Of a stretch of 22,516 bases of DNA, positions 1 through 7,681 are shown piece by piece. The DNA comes from Pseudomonadota bacterium (GTDB lineage Bacteria > Pseudomonadota > Alphaproteobacteria > Acetobacterales > Acetobacteraceae): the NCBI GenBank assembly GCA_021808185.1, contig JAKBCB010000008.1, positions 1 through 22,516 of the forward strand, read 5' to 3'. The translations under genes were made by a program, and so were the position numbers. The notes under the pieces are model-generated. The model was not told the origin of the DNA. It did no database searches and was given only the letters and a program-made list of their open reading frames with translations. How positions within the stretch are numbered: position 1 is the stretch's first letter; each line of letters starts with the position of its first letter.

Positions 1-1557
1 GTCGGTCAGCGGGTCGGGGACGAAAGCGAACCCCTCGATGCGCCCGACCGGATGGCCCTCGACCACCACCTCGCCGCGCCGGGTGACGGCGGAGAACAAT
101 TCCTCCGTCTCGCCCGCGTCCAGCCGGCGCATCAGCATCGCCGCGCGGCGATCGACGAAGCGGGTGGTCAGCCGCTCGTGCAGCGCGTCCGAGAGCAGGT
201 CTTCCACCTCGCGGGCGCGCCCCTGCCAGTGCGCGGCGTCGCGCACCCAGTCGGCGCGCGCGGCGATATAGGTCCAGACGCGCACGCCGGACAGGCGCTG
301 CATCAGCGTGTCGATGTCCCCGTCGCCGCGCGCGAGGGCCGCGATCTGCCCCGCGATCCAGTCGGTCGGGATGCCGCCGTCGCGCAGCACATGGCCGAAC
401 ACGCGGGCGCACAGCTTGGTGTGGCTGTCGTCGGCGAGCTTGCGAAAATCCGGGATCTGGCAGGCATCCCACAGCAGCCGCACCTGCCGCCGCCCGCGCG
501 CGAGGCCACGGATATCGGCTTCGCGCGCCAGGGCGGCGAGGGTTTCCAGGTCGGTGGCCTCGTTGCCGCGCACGAGGCCGGGACGCGGCGGCGGCGCGGA
601 GAGACTGTCGAGCAGCGCATCGACGCTCGAAAAATCCAGGTCGGAATTGCGCCAGCACAACTGCGCCAGCGGCTCGAAACTATGCTCCTCGACGGCGACG
701 ACCACATCCTCGTCCAGCGGCGGGCAGTCCCCGGTGGTGCCGAACGTGCCGTCCCGCATCCCCCGACCGGCGCGCCCGGCGATCTGCGCCACTTCCGATG
801 CGTGCAGCAGGCGGGGGCGGTGGCCGTCGAACTTGGACAGGCGGGCAAAGGCGACATGGTCCACATCCATGTTCAGCCCCATGCCGATCGCGTCGGTGGC
901 GACCAGGAAATCCACTTCCTTGTCCTGATACAGCGCCACCTGGGCGTTGCGCGTGCGCGGCGAGAGCCGGCCCATGACCACGGCGCAGCCCCCCCGGCGG
1001 CGGCGGATCAGTTCCGCAATCGCATAGACTTCGGCCGCGCTGAAGGCGACGACGGCGGTGCGCGGCGGCAGCCGGGTGAGCTTGGCCGGCCCCGCGTGGA
1101 GCAGTTGGCTCAGGCGCGGGCGGGTCTGGATCTCCGCCCCTGGCACCAGCCGGTTGAGCAGCGGGCGGATGGTCTCCGCGCCCAGGAACATCGTCTCCAC
1201 CAGGCCGCGCGCGTGCAGCAGGCGGTCGGTGAAGATGTGGCCGCGGTCCGGGTCGGCGCAGAGCTGGATTTCGTCCACCGCGACGAATTCCGCCTGCCGG
1301 TCGAGCGGCATCGCCTCGACCGTGCAGGCGAACCAGCGCGCCTCGGGGGGCACGATCTTTTCCTCGCCGGTGATGAGGGCGACGTATTTGGCGCCCTTGC
1401 GCGCGACCATCCGGTCGTAGTTCTCGCGCGCGAGCAGCCGCAGCGGAAAGCCGATGATGCCGGAGGCGTGCGCGAGCAGCCGCTCGATCGCCAGATGCGT
1501 CTTGCCCGTGTTGGTGGGGCCGAGCACGGCCTTCACCCGGGGAGCGAATCCCAACAT
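1..1557 (-). CDS. Suv3-like DExH-box helicase (C-terminus outside window)
   Basis: ATP-dependent superfamily 2 nucleic-acid helicase resembling the mitochondrial Suv3 / bacterial MgpS-like group, probably acting in RNA metabolism. The reading frame starts at ATG 1557 and stays open to base 1, giving 519 residues with no stop, so the C-terminus lies beyond the window. Motifs read directly: Walker A GPTNTGKT at residues 13-20, Walker B DEIQ at 95-98, motif V TDAIGMGLN at 221-229 and motif VI QIAGRAGRG at 258-266. The motif I and VI forms are typical of Suv3-type enzymes rather than classical DEAD-box proteins. The frame is also open upstream of 1557, but Walker A lies only 12 residues after this ATG, as is usual in the family, so I chose it. 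No strong Shine-Dalgarno is visible. Divergent from htpG, with 117 bp between starts. Family assignment is firm; the substrate is inferred. Confidence 0.9.
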   Translation of the reverse strand, partial: MLGFAPRVKAVLGPTNTGKTHLAIERLLAHASGIIGFPLRLLARENYDRMVARKGAKYVALITGEEKIVPPEARWFACTVEAMPLDRQAEFVAVDEIQLCADPDRGHIFTDRLLHARGLVETMFLGAETIRPLLNRLVPGAEIQTRPRLSQLLHAGPAKLTRLPPRTAVVAFSAAEVYAIAELIRRRRGGCAVVMGRLSPRTRNAQVALYQDKEVDFLVATDAIGMGLNMDVDHVAFARLSKFDGHRPRLLHASEVAQIAGRAGRGMRDGTFGTTGDCPPLDEDVVVAVEEHSFEPLAQLCWRNSDLDFSSVDALLDSLSAPPPRPGLVRGNEATDLETLAALAREADIRGLARGRRQVRLLWDACQIPDFRKLADDSHTKLCARVFGHVLRDGGIPTDWIAGQIAALARGDGDIDTLMQRLSGVRVWTYIAARADWVRDAAHWQGRAREVEDLLSDALHERLTTRFVDRRAAMLMRRLDAGETEELFSAVTRRGEVVVEGHPVGRIEGFAFVPDPLTD

Positions 1558-1620
1558 GCCTAGATGGTCGGGTGCTGCGGTGCGGAATGCAAGGGACAAG
1601 CGCGTGGCGGCCTGGCGGCG

Positions 1621-1649
1621 TTGAAAGCCGCGCGGTTCGGCTGCATATG
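1621..1649 (+). promoter_or_regulatory. candidate htpG promoter, possibly heat-shock type
   Basis: TTGAAA at 1621-1626 is followed after 17 bases by CATATG at 1644-1649, 25 bases before the htpG start. The -35 box matches the sigma-70 consensus at five of six positions and resembles the CTTGAA core of RpoH promoters, but the base before it is G rather than C. The -10 box is weak (three of six). This is pattern matching only. Confidence 0.35.
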
Positions 1650-1674
1650 CGCGCCGGAACGGAGGGCCTTGGCG

Positions 1675-3528
1675 ATGACGGATACGGAAACGACCCCAGA
1701 AAACCACGCGGAACAGCACGCTTTCGGGGCCGAGGTGGGGCGGCTGCTCGACCTTGTGGTGCATTCGCTCTACTCGGAGCGGGAAATCTTTCTGCGCGAA
1801 CTGGTGGCCAACGCGGCGGACGCGATGGACCGGCGCCGGTTCGAGGCGCTTACCCACCCGGCACTCGCCCCCTCGGCCGAGGCGAAGGTGCGCATCGTGC
1901 CGGACAAGCCCGCCCGGACGCTCTCGATCTCCGACGAGGGGATCGGCATGAGCCGGGAAGACATGATCGCCAATCTCGGCACCATCGCCCGCTCCGGCAC
2001 GCGCGCCTTTGGCGAGACGCTGGAACACGCCCGGCCCGAGGAACGGCCGAGCCTGATCGGCCAGTTCGGCGTCGGTTTCTATTCCGCGTTCATGGTGGCC
2101 GAGCGGGTGGAAGTCACCTCGCGCCGCGCGGGCTCCGAGGAGGCATGGACCTGGGCCTCGGACGGGCGCGGCAGCTTCTCCATCGCGCCGGCGGCGCGGG
2201 CGAGCGCGGGCAGCGACATCGTGCTGCACCTGAAAGCGGACGCCGAGGAATACCTCGAACCGTACCGGCTTGAGACGGTCGTGCGCAAATGGGCCGACCA
2301 CATCACCATCCCGGTCACGATCGAGCGCGACGGCAAGGATGTCGCGGCGAACGAGGGCACGGCGCTGTGGCGCAAGCCGAAATCCGAGACCACAGAGGCG
2401 AACTACGCCGAATTCTACCGCCATCTCGGCGCCATGTTCGACAGCCCCTGGGCCACGCTGCACTGGCGGGCGGAAGGGGCGATGGAGTTCTACGCCCTGC
2501 TGTTCGTGCCCTCGGCCAAACCGTTCGAGGCGGTGGAGGGCGAGCGCGTCAGCAAGGTGCGGCTGCATGTGCGGCGCATGTTCATCACCGACACGGCGGA
2601 AATCCTGCCGCCCTGGCTGCGCTTCGTCAGCGGCATCGTCGATACCGAGGATCTGCCGCTGAACGTCTCGCGCGAGATGCTGCAATCGACCCCGGTGCTG
2701 GCGCGCATCCGCAAGGCGGTGACCAACCGGGTGCTGACCGAGCTGAAAACCCGCGCCAAGGACGACGCCGAGTACGCGAAGTTCTGGGAGAATTTCGGCC
2801 CGATCCTGAAGGAAGGTATCTGGGAGGACGCCGATCACCGCAAGGATCTGGCGCCGCTGCTGCGTTTCCACTCCACCGCCGTCGAGGGCTGGACCTCGCT
2901 GCCGGCTTATGTCGAGCGCATGAAGCCGGATCAGGACACGATCTATGTCCTGGCCGGCGACAGTGCGGAGGCGCTGGCGACATCGGCGCAGATCGAAGGC
3001 TTCCGCGCCCGCGGGCTGGAGGTGCTGCTGCTCGCCGACTCGATCGACGCCTTCTGGCCGGAGCGGATGGGCGAGTTCGACGGCAAGAAGATCCGCAGCG
3101 TCACCCAGGGGGCGGCCGATCTGGCCAAATTCCCGCTGGAAGGCGCGGGCGCCGCGCCGGATGCGGCGGCGCTGCTGGCCGCGCTGAAGTCGGCACTGGG
3201 CGAGGCGGTGTCCGACGTGCGCACCACTGATCGACTGGTGGAAAGTGCCGTGGTGCTGGCGCCGGGCGCGCACGGGCCGGATTTGCAGATGCAGCGCCTG
3301 CTGCGCCGCTCCGGCCGGGGTGGGTTCCAGATGGCGCCGGTGCTGGAGATCAATCCGCGCCACGCATTGATCGCGGCGCTGATCGCGCGGCAGGCGGCCG
3401 GCGGCGAGGTCGCCGAGCAGGCCGGCATGCTGCTCGATCTGGCCCGCGTGCAGGACGGCGACCTGCCGCGCGACCCGGCTGGCTTCGCGCGGCGGATCGA
3501 GGCGGCGCTGGCCGGCGCGATCGTCTGA
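1675..3528 (+). CDS. htpG: Molecular chaperone HtpG (bacterial Hsp90)
   Basis: Cytosolic ATP-dependent Hsp90 chaperone that works as a homodimer with the DnaK system. The product is 617 residues, close to the 624 of E. coli HtpG. The N-terminal GHKL ATPase domain shows FLRELVANAADA around residues 39-50 with the catalytic Glu at 42, the nucleotide-binding loop SDEGIGM at 86-92, and GQFGVGFYSAFM at 129-140. The C-terminal dimerisation domain carries LEINPRHAL near residue 557. The frame is open back to 1564, but the start at 1675 has a GGAGG at 1661-1665 nine bases upstream and gives the normal N-terminus; residues before it would be unlike the family. A strong hairpin follows the stop, so it is probably monocistronic. 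No missing key residues. Confidence 0.97.
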   Translation: MTDTETTPENHAEQHAFGAEVGRLLDLVVHSLYSEREIFLRELVANAADAMDRRRFEALTHPALAPSAEAKVRIVPDKPARTLSISDEGIGMSREDMIANLGTIARSGTRAFGETLEHARPEERPSLIGQFGVGFYSAFMVAERVEVTSRRAGSEEAWTWASDGRGSFSIAPAARASAGSDIVLHLKADAEEYLEPYRLETVVRKWADHITIPVTIERDGKDVAANEGTALWRKPKSETTEANYAEFYRHLGAMFDSPWATLHWRAEGAMEFYALLFVPSAKPFEAVEGERVSKVRLHVRRMFITDTAEILPPWLRFVSGIVDTEDLPLNVSREMLQSTPVLARIRKAVTNRVLTELKTRAKDDAEYAKFWENFGPILKEGIWEDADHRKDLAPLLRFHSTAVEGWTSLPAYVERMKPDQDTIYVLAGDSAEALATSAQIEGFRARGLEVLLLADSIDAFWPERMGEFDGKKIRSVTQGAADLAKFPLEGAGAAPDAAALLAALKSALGEAVSDVRTTDRLVESAVVLAPGAHGPDLQMQRLLRRSGRGGFQMAPVLEINPRHALIAALIARQAAGGEVAEQAGMLLDLARVQDGDLPRDPAGFARRIEAALAGAIV

Positions 3529-3549
3529 GGCACGGCGGCTGAGTAGGGG

Positions 3550-3590
3550 GGCGCGGGGCAAGGAAGCGGCCCCGCGCCTTCTGGCCGTTT
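3550..3590 (+). terminator. Rho-independent-like terminator after htpG
   Basis: Perfect 10-bp inverted repeat GGCGCGGGGC (3550-3559) and GCCCCGCGCC (3569-3578) with a 9-base loop, followed by a T-rich but interrupted stretch (TTCTGGCCGTTT). It lies 22 bases after the htpG stop. The stem is very stable, though the U-tract is imperfect. Confidence 0.75.
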
Positions 3591-3632
3591 CGTTAATTAT
3601 CCGACAGATCTTGCATCGTTGCTTGCCGGGCA

Positions 3633-3660
3633 TTGGCAGCGGCACGATGCCGCGTATATC
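3633..3660 (+). promoter_or_regulatory. candidate promoter for the aminopeptidase gene
   Basis: TTGGCA at 3633-3638 (five of six to the -35 consensus), 16-base spacer, then TATATC at 3655-3660 (four of six to the -10 consensus), ending 44 bases before the start codon at 3705. It sits in the 176-bp gap after the htpG terminator, which otherwise holds no gene. Confidence 0.4.
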
Positions 3661-3704
3661 TGATCGTTACCCCGCCGCATCGCGCGGCCGGAGCAGAGCA
3701 TACG

Positions 3705-5114
3705 ATGCACGACACCGAGCTTCCCCTTGCCCCCCCGGGGGCTGCCACTCGCCCGGTGTATGCCGTGCGCCCGGCCGGGCTGGAGGCGCTGCGCGCGGCG
3801 CTGCCGGCCACGCAGGCGGCTTATCTGCGCGATGCCGGCTTTGCCGCCAAGCCGCACGAACTGGTGCTGCTGCCCGGCGCGGACGGGATCGCGGGCGCGG
3901 TGCTGGGGCTGGGCGAGGACCGTTCGCCGCACGCCTTCGGCGAACTGGCCTATCGCCTGCCGCTCGGCGCGTGGCGCTGCGAGCCGGGCGATTTTTCCCC
4001 CGACGCCGCCGTGCTCGGCTTCTGCCTTGGCGCCTATCGCTTCCGCGCGTTCAAGGCACCCAAGCGCGAGCCGGCACTGATCGCGGCCGAGCAGGCGTCG
4101 GCGCGTGCCACGTCGCTCGCGGCCGCGATGTGGATGGTGCGGGATCTGGTGAACACGCCGGCCAATCTGCTCGGCCCCGCGGAACTGGCCGACGCCGCGC
4201 TGGCGCTGGCGGCGCGGCACGGTGCAACCCCCTACCGGGTCGAGGGCGAGGCACTGGCGCGCGACTATCCGGCGGTGGCGGCGGTGGGCCAGGGCTCGGC
4301 CCGCCCGCCGGTGGTGGCCGGCTTCTCCTGGCGCGGCAGCGCGGCGAGCGACGACAGCCCGCTGGTGGCACTGTGCGGCAAGGGCGTGGTGTTCGACAGC
4401 GGCGGCTACGACATCAAGCCGGCGGACGGCATGCTGCGCATGAAGAAGGACATGGGCGGCGCGGCCACGGTGCTCGGCATCGCGCGCGCGGTGATGCGGG
4501 CCGATCTGCCGCTGCGCCTGCTGGTTCGCGTCGGCTGTGTCGAGAACAGCATCTCCGGCCATGCCATGCGTCCGCTCGATGTCATCCGCACGCGGCGCGG
4601 CTTGAGCGTGGAGGTGGGCAACACCGACGCCGAGGGGCGGCTGGTGCTGGCCGACCTGCTGGCCGAGGCGTCCGACGCGAAACCCGCGCTGCTCATCGAT
4701 TGCGCGACCCTGACCGGCGCCGCGCGCGTGGCCCTGGGGCCGGACGTGGTGCCGCTGTTCAGCAACGACGATGCCTGGAGCGAGGCGCTGCTCGAAGCGG
4801 GGCGGGTGGAACACGACCCGCTGTGGCGGCTGCCGCTGTGGGATGGGTACGATCCCTGGCTGGACAGTTCCGTCGCAGACATGAATAATGTTTCAGCCAA
4901 ATCTTTCGCCGGCGCCATCACGGCTGCGCTATTCCTTCGTCGGTTCGTCGCCGCCGGCACGCCTTGGGTGCATCTGGACATCTACGCCTGGAACGATACT
5001 GCCCGGCCCGGCAAGCCGGAAGGCGGCGAAGCCCACGCATTGCGGGCCATCTGCGCGGCCATCGGGCGAAAGCTTGCCGCGACGACAGAAAACCGGAACA
5101 CCCCGGTAACGTGA
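3705..5114 (+). CDS. Leucyl aminopeptidase, M17 family
   Basis: Cytosolic two-metal aminopeptidase that removes N-terminal residues from peptides; M17 enzymes are usually hexamers. The product is 469 residues, slightly shorter than the roughly 500 of PepA because the N-terminal domain is compact. All expected metal and catalytic residues are visible: Lys226 and Asp231 in GKGVVFDSGG, Lys238 in DIKP, Asp249 in MKKDMGG, and Asp308, Glu310 and Arg312 in the signature NTDAEGRL. I chose ATG 3705 because GGAG at 3690-3693 precedes it and the upstream extension has no family character. It stands alone between the htpG terminator and the MarR gene. In some bacteria PepA also binds DNA; nothing here tests that. 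The exact orthologue (PepA or PepB-like) is not decided, so no symbol is given. Confidence 0.94.
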   Translation: MHDTELPLAPPGAATRPVYAVRPAGLEALRAALPATQAAYLRDAGFAAKPHELVLLPGADGIAGAVLGLGEDRSPHAFGELAYRLPLGAWRCEPGDFSPDAAVLGFCLGAYRFRAFKAPKREPALIAAEQASARATSLAAAMWMVRDLVNTPANLLGPAELADAALALAARHGATPYRVEGEALARDYPAVAAVGQGSARPPVVAGFSWRGSAASDDSPLVALCGKGVVFDSGGYDIKPADGMLRMKKDMGGAATVLGIARAVMRADLPLRLLVRVGCVENSISGHAMRPLDVIRTRRGLSVEVGNTDAEGRLVLADLLAEASDAKPALLIDCATLTGAARVALGPDVVPLFSNDDAWSEALLEAGRVEHDPLWRLPLWDGYDPWLDSSVADMNNVSAKSFAGAITAALFLRRFVAAGTPWVHLDIYAWNDTARPGKPEGGEAHALRAICAAIGRKLAATTENRNTPVT

Positions 5115-5149
5115 ACTCGATTACCATGCGACCTCTGCAATGGCGTAAG

Positions 5150-5163
5150 TTAACCGTGGTTAA
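5150..5163. promoter_or_regulatory. palindromic candidate operator upstream of the MarR gene
   Basis: TTAACC-GT-GGTTAA, a perfect 6-bp inverted repeat with a 2-bp centre, 86 bases before the MarR start. MarR-family dimers typically bind such short AT-containing palindromes near their own promoter. A looser related pair, GGTAA (5105-5109) and TTACC (5121-5125), lies just upstream and spans the aminopeptidase stop codon. Binding is inferred. Confidence 0.45.
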
Positions 5164-5249
5164 ATCGTCCAACCGGATCGGGATGGATGGTCGGCGCCAG
5201 TAGGACGCCAGTGCGGGGTTATCCCGTGACGACTCAGAAAGGATCGATC

Positions 5250-5651
5250 ATGGCCAGTTCTCACTCCGCCGACCAACTCGTCGGCATTCTGCGCGACACC
5301 GTGGTTGCGCTGGTGCGTCGCGATGGGCCAGACCTGTCTGCCCGGCAGCTCGGCGTGTTCCTCACCTGCTACCTTCAGGACGGCGCCCACACCGTTCGCG
5401 GCCTCGCGGCCGACCTGAATGTCTCCAAGCCGGCGATCACCAGGGCGCTCGACCGTCTGGGCGAGCTTGATCTGGCGCGCCGCAAGGTGGACCCGATGGA
5501 CCGTCGCAGCGTGCTGGTGCAGCGCACCCTGAAGGGTACGGCGTTTCTGCGCGACCTGCGCGGCATCATGACCGAGGCGGCCTCCGCCACCGGCAAGAAG
5601 GCCGTGGTCACGGCCGACATCGCGCCCGCGCGCAAGGCCGCCAGCGCCTGA
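5250..5651 (+). CDS. MarR-family winged-helix transcriptional regulator
   Basis: Small DNA-binding regulator of 133 residues. The centre reads as a winged helix-turn-helix: an early helix with LSARQLGVFLTCY, a recognition region VRGLAADLNVSKPAITRALDR around residues 49-69, and a wing with DPMDRRSVLVQ. That order matches MarR proteins, which act as dimers and often respond to small aromatic ligands. The C-terminal tail is Ala/Lys-rich and probably disordered. ATG 5250 was chosen over an in-frame upstream GTG near 5187 because AAAGGA at 5238-5243 lies six bases before it. A palindrome in the leader suggests autoregulation. It converges on the exported repeat protein gene, leaving 28 bases between stops. 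The ligand and regulon are not visible from sequence. Confidence 0.85.
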   Translation: MASSHSADQLVGILRDTVVALVRRDGPDLSARQLGVFLTCYLQDGAHTVRGLAADLNVSKPAITRALDRLGELDLARRKVDPMDRRSVLVQRTLKGTAFLRDLRGIMTEAASATGKKAVVTADIAPARKAASA

Positions 5652-5652
5652 G

Positions 5653-5680
5653 GCCGCGCCGCCGCCGCGCCGTGCGCGGC
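5653..5680. terminator. weak bidirectional hairpin between convergent genes
   Basis: GCCGCGC (5653-5659) pairs with GCGCGGC (5674-5680) around a 14-base GC-rich loop, between the MarR stop and the stop of the minus-strand gene. There is no T-tract on either side, so it is a possible but unproven terminator. Confidence 0.3.
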
Positions 5681-6285
5681 TAGGGGATGGGCAGATCGCC
5701 GATCTTGCACAGATCGGTGTTGCGCTTCTCTTTGGCCGTGTGGTCGGCGAACACGACGCGCAGGTCGAACAGGCAATCGCCGGTCCTGGCGATGCGGATC
5801 AACTTCTCGGTTGCCGCCGGCAGCGGGCCGGCCTCCAACCGATTGGCCCCCCAGTCGCGCCGGCCGGCCGGGGCCGCGTAGAATTCCAGGATCGCCTGGG
5901 TGCCGCGGTTGACCAGGCGAACCGAGGGGTCGTTCGGCTCCTTGCCGGTGGCCGCTGGCGCGGCCGCCATGCCGACCGCCACGGCATCGACCTCGCAGGT
6001 GTTCAGGGCCTTGCGTTCCTCCGTCCGGCCATCCGCGAACACGGCGCGGATGTCCATGATGCAGTTGCCGTCGGCGCGCCGCTTTACCAGGAAGCTGCCG
6101 CCGGGCGGGATCGGGCGGCCCGCCAGCCGGTTCTGCCCCCAGTTGGCATCCCCCGCGGGGGTGACGAACAATGAGCGCACGGCGACCTTCGCCCGGTTGA
6201 CCAGGGTGAACGAGGCATCGGCGGCCAAGGCCGGGGCGACCAGCAGGACCGCGAGCAGGGCGGCGGGCAACAAGCGACGAATCAT
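5680..6285 (-). CDS. Exported protein with two 96-residue tandem repeats, function unknown
   Basis: I do not recognise a named family. The product is 201 residues and begins with a clear Sec signal peptide: MIRR, a hydrophobic stretch, then likely cleavage after ALA at residue 21. The mature protein is two copies of one domain in exact register. VNR falls at 29-31 and 125-127, WGxNRL at 49-54 and 145-150, VFAD at 82-85 and 178-181, and cysteines at 75/97 and 171/193, all offset by exactly 96. The Cys pairs are 22 apart in each copy and could form disulphides in the periplasm. ATG 6285 was chosen because GGAGAG (6293-6298 on the minus strand) lies seven bases upstream and the signal peptide starts there; the open frame further upstream has no signal. 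Divergent from the MFS gene and convergent with MarR. Confidence 0.82.
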   Translation of the reverse strand: MIRRLLPAALLAVLLVAPALAADASFTLVNRAKVAVRSLFVTPAGDANWGQNRLAGRPIPPGGSFLVKRRADGNCIMDIRAVFADGRTEERKALNTCEVDAVAVGMAAAPAATGKEPNDPSVRLVNRGTQAILEFYAAPAGRRDWGANRLEAGPLPAATEKLIRIARTGDCLFDLRVVFADHTAKEKRNTDLCKIGDLPIP

Positions 6286-6376
6286 GCCAAAACTCTCCGG
6301 CGGTGCGGTGGCGCATCGGTGCGCCGGACGATAGCCTCGGACGGCCCGCGCGGTGAAGCGCGGCCAAGGGGACCGC

Positions 6377-7681
6377 ATGCCGACGCCGGACCGAGCCACT
6401 CCCACCCGGGCCATCCCCGCTCGGGCCATCGCCGCCTGGGTGCTGTACGACTGGGCGTACGGCGCGTTTTCCACCGTCGTCACCACCTTCGTCTTTGCCA
6501 CGTATTTCACCCAGAAGATCGCGGTGGACCCGGCCACCGGCGCCTCGCAATGGGCGGGGATGCAGGCGGCGGCGGGGGTGGCGATCGCGCTGCTGTCGGT
6601 GCCGCTCGGCGCCGTGGCCGATCGCGGTGGGCGGCAGCGGGTGATCCTGGCGGTGGCCTCGGCGGTGATGGCGCTCTGCACGCTGGCGCTGTGGTTTGCC
6701 CGGCCCAGCCCCGGCTACGCACTCATGACGCTGCTGCTCGCGGGGGTCGCCACCACCGCGTTCGAGGTTGCGACCGTGTTCTACAACGCCATGCTCCCGG
6801 GGCTGGTGCCGCCGCATCGCATCGGCCGGCTGTCCATGCTGGCCTGGGGGGCGGGCTACGCGGGCGGGCTGACCTGCCTCGCGCTGTGTCTCGTCGTGCT
6901 GGTGTTCCCCGATCCGCCGCATTTCGGCCTGGACCGCGCGGCGGCCGAGCCGGTGCGGGCCACCGCGCTGCTGGCCGGGGGGTGGCTGCTGGCGTTCGGC
7001 TGGCCGGTCTGCGTCTTCGTGCCGGAGGCGGCGCGGCGCGCCCCCTGGCACCGCGCGGTGCGCGAGGGTCTGTCCGAACTGCGCGCGGTGCTGCGCGCCG
7101 CCTGGACGGATGCCGCGCTGCGCGGCTTCCTGATCGCGCGGCTGCTCTACATGGACGGGCTGACCACGCTGTTCGCGTTCGGGGGCATCTATGCCGCCGG
7201 GCAGTTCGGCCTGTCGGCCACCGAGGTGCTGATCTTCGGCATCGGCCTGAACGTCGCGGCCGGCATGGGCGCGCTGGGCTTCGCCTTCGTCGAGGACCGG
7301 ATCGGCGCCAGGACGACGGTGCTGGTGGCGCTGGTGGCGCTCGCCGGCCTCGGCACCGCGCTGCTGCTGATCCACGACCGTACGGCGTTCTGGGTGCTGG
7401 GCCACGCCGTCGGCCTGTTCGTGGGCCCGGCCCAGGCGGCGAGCCGCAGCCTGATGGCGCGGATGGCGCCGGCGACCGCGCGGGGCGCCTATTTCGGCCT
7501 GTTCGCGCTGTCCGGCCGCGTGACCGGATTCCTCGGGCCGCTGGCGCTGAGCCTGGCCACGGCCGCCTTCGCCAGCCAGCGCGCCGGCATGGCCGTGATC
7601 GTGCTGCTGCTGGCCGGCGGGGCCGTGTTGCTCGCCGCCGTGCCCTCACCAGCGCGCGAGGCCGGCGCGGCGGGCCAGTAG
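6377..7681 (+). CDS. MFS transporter, UMF1 / Atg22-like family
   Basis: Inner-membrane permease of the major facilitator superfamily, 434 residues, with about 12 hydrophobic segments. The opening AWVLYDWAYGAFSTVVTTFVF near residues 16-36 is characteristic of the UMF1 (Atg22-like) branch. The cytoplasmic loop after TM2-3 has the GAVADRGGRQR form of the MFS loop motif. In fungi Atg22 exports amino acids from vacuoles; bacterial substrates are unknown, so none is assigned. ATG 6377 has AAGGGGA just upstream (four-base spacing); a GTG at 6353 is an alternative that would add eight polar residues. The 3' end overlaps the convergent sugar-phosphate transferase gene by 36 bases. Confidence 0.88.
   Translation: MPTPDRATPTRAIPARAIAAWVLYDWAYGAFSTVVTTFVFATYFTQKIAVDPATGASQWAGMQAAAGVAIALLSVPLGAVADRGGRQRVILAVASAVMALCTLALWFARPSPGYALMTLLLAGVATTAFEVATVFYNAMLPGLVPPHRIGRLSMLAWGAGYAGGLTCLALCLVVLVFPDPPHFGLDRAAAEPVRATALLAGGWLLAFGWPVCVFVPEAARRAPWHRAVREGLSELRAVLRAAWTDAALRGFLIARLLYMDGLTTLFAFGGIYAAGQFGLSATEVLIFGIGLNVAAGMGALGFAFVEDRIGARTTVLVALVALAGLGTALLLIHDRTAFWVLGHAVGLFVGPAQAASRSLMARMAPATARGAYFGLFALSGRVTGFLGPLALSLATAAFASQRAGMAVIVLLLAGGAVLLAAVPSPAREAGAAGQ

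Noticed and set aside
52..1563. 503-codon plus-strand open frame opposite the helicase
   Set aside because: The minus strand carries all helicase motifs in order; the plus-strand product has none.
5375..7405. 676-codon minus-strand open frame spanning the exported-protein gene and part of the MFS gene
   Set aside because: It is out of frame with the signal-peptide protein and antisense to the MFS gene; composition is typical of shadows.
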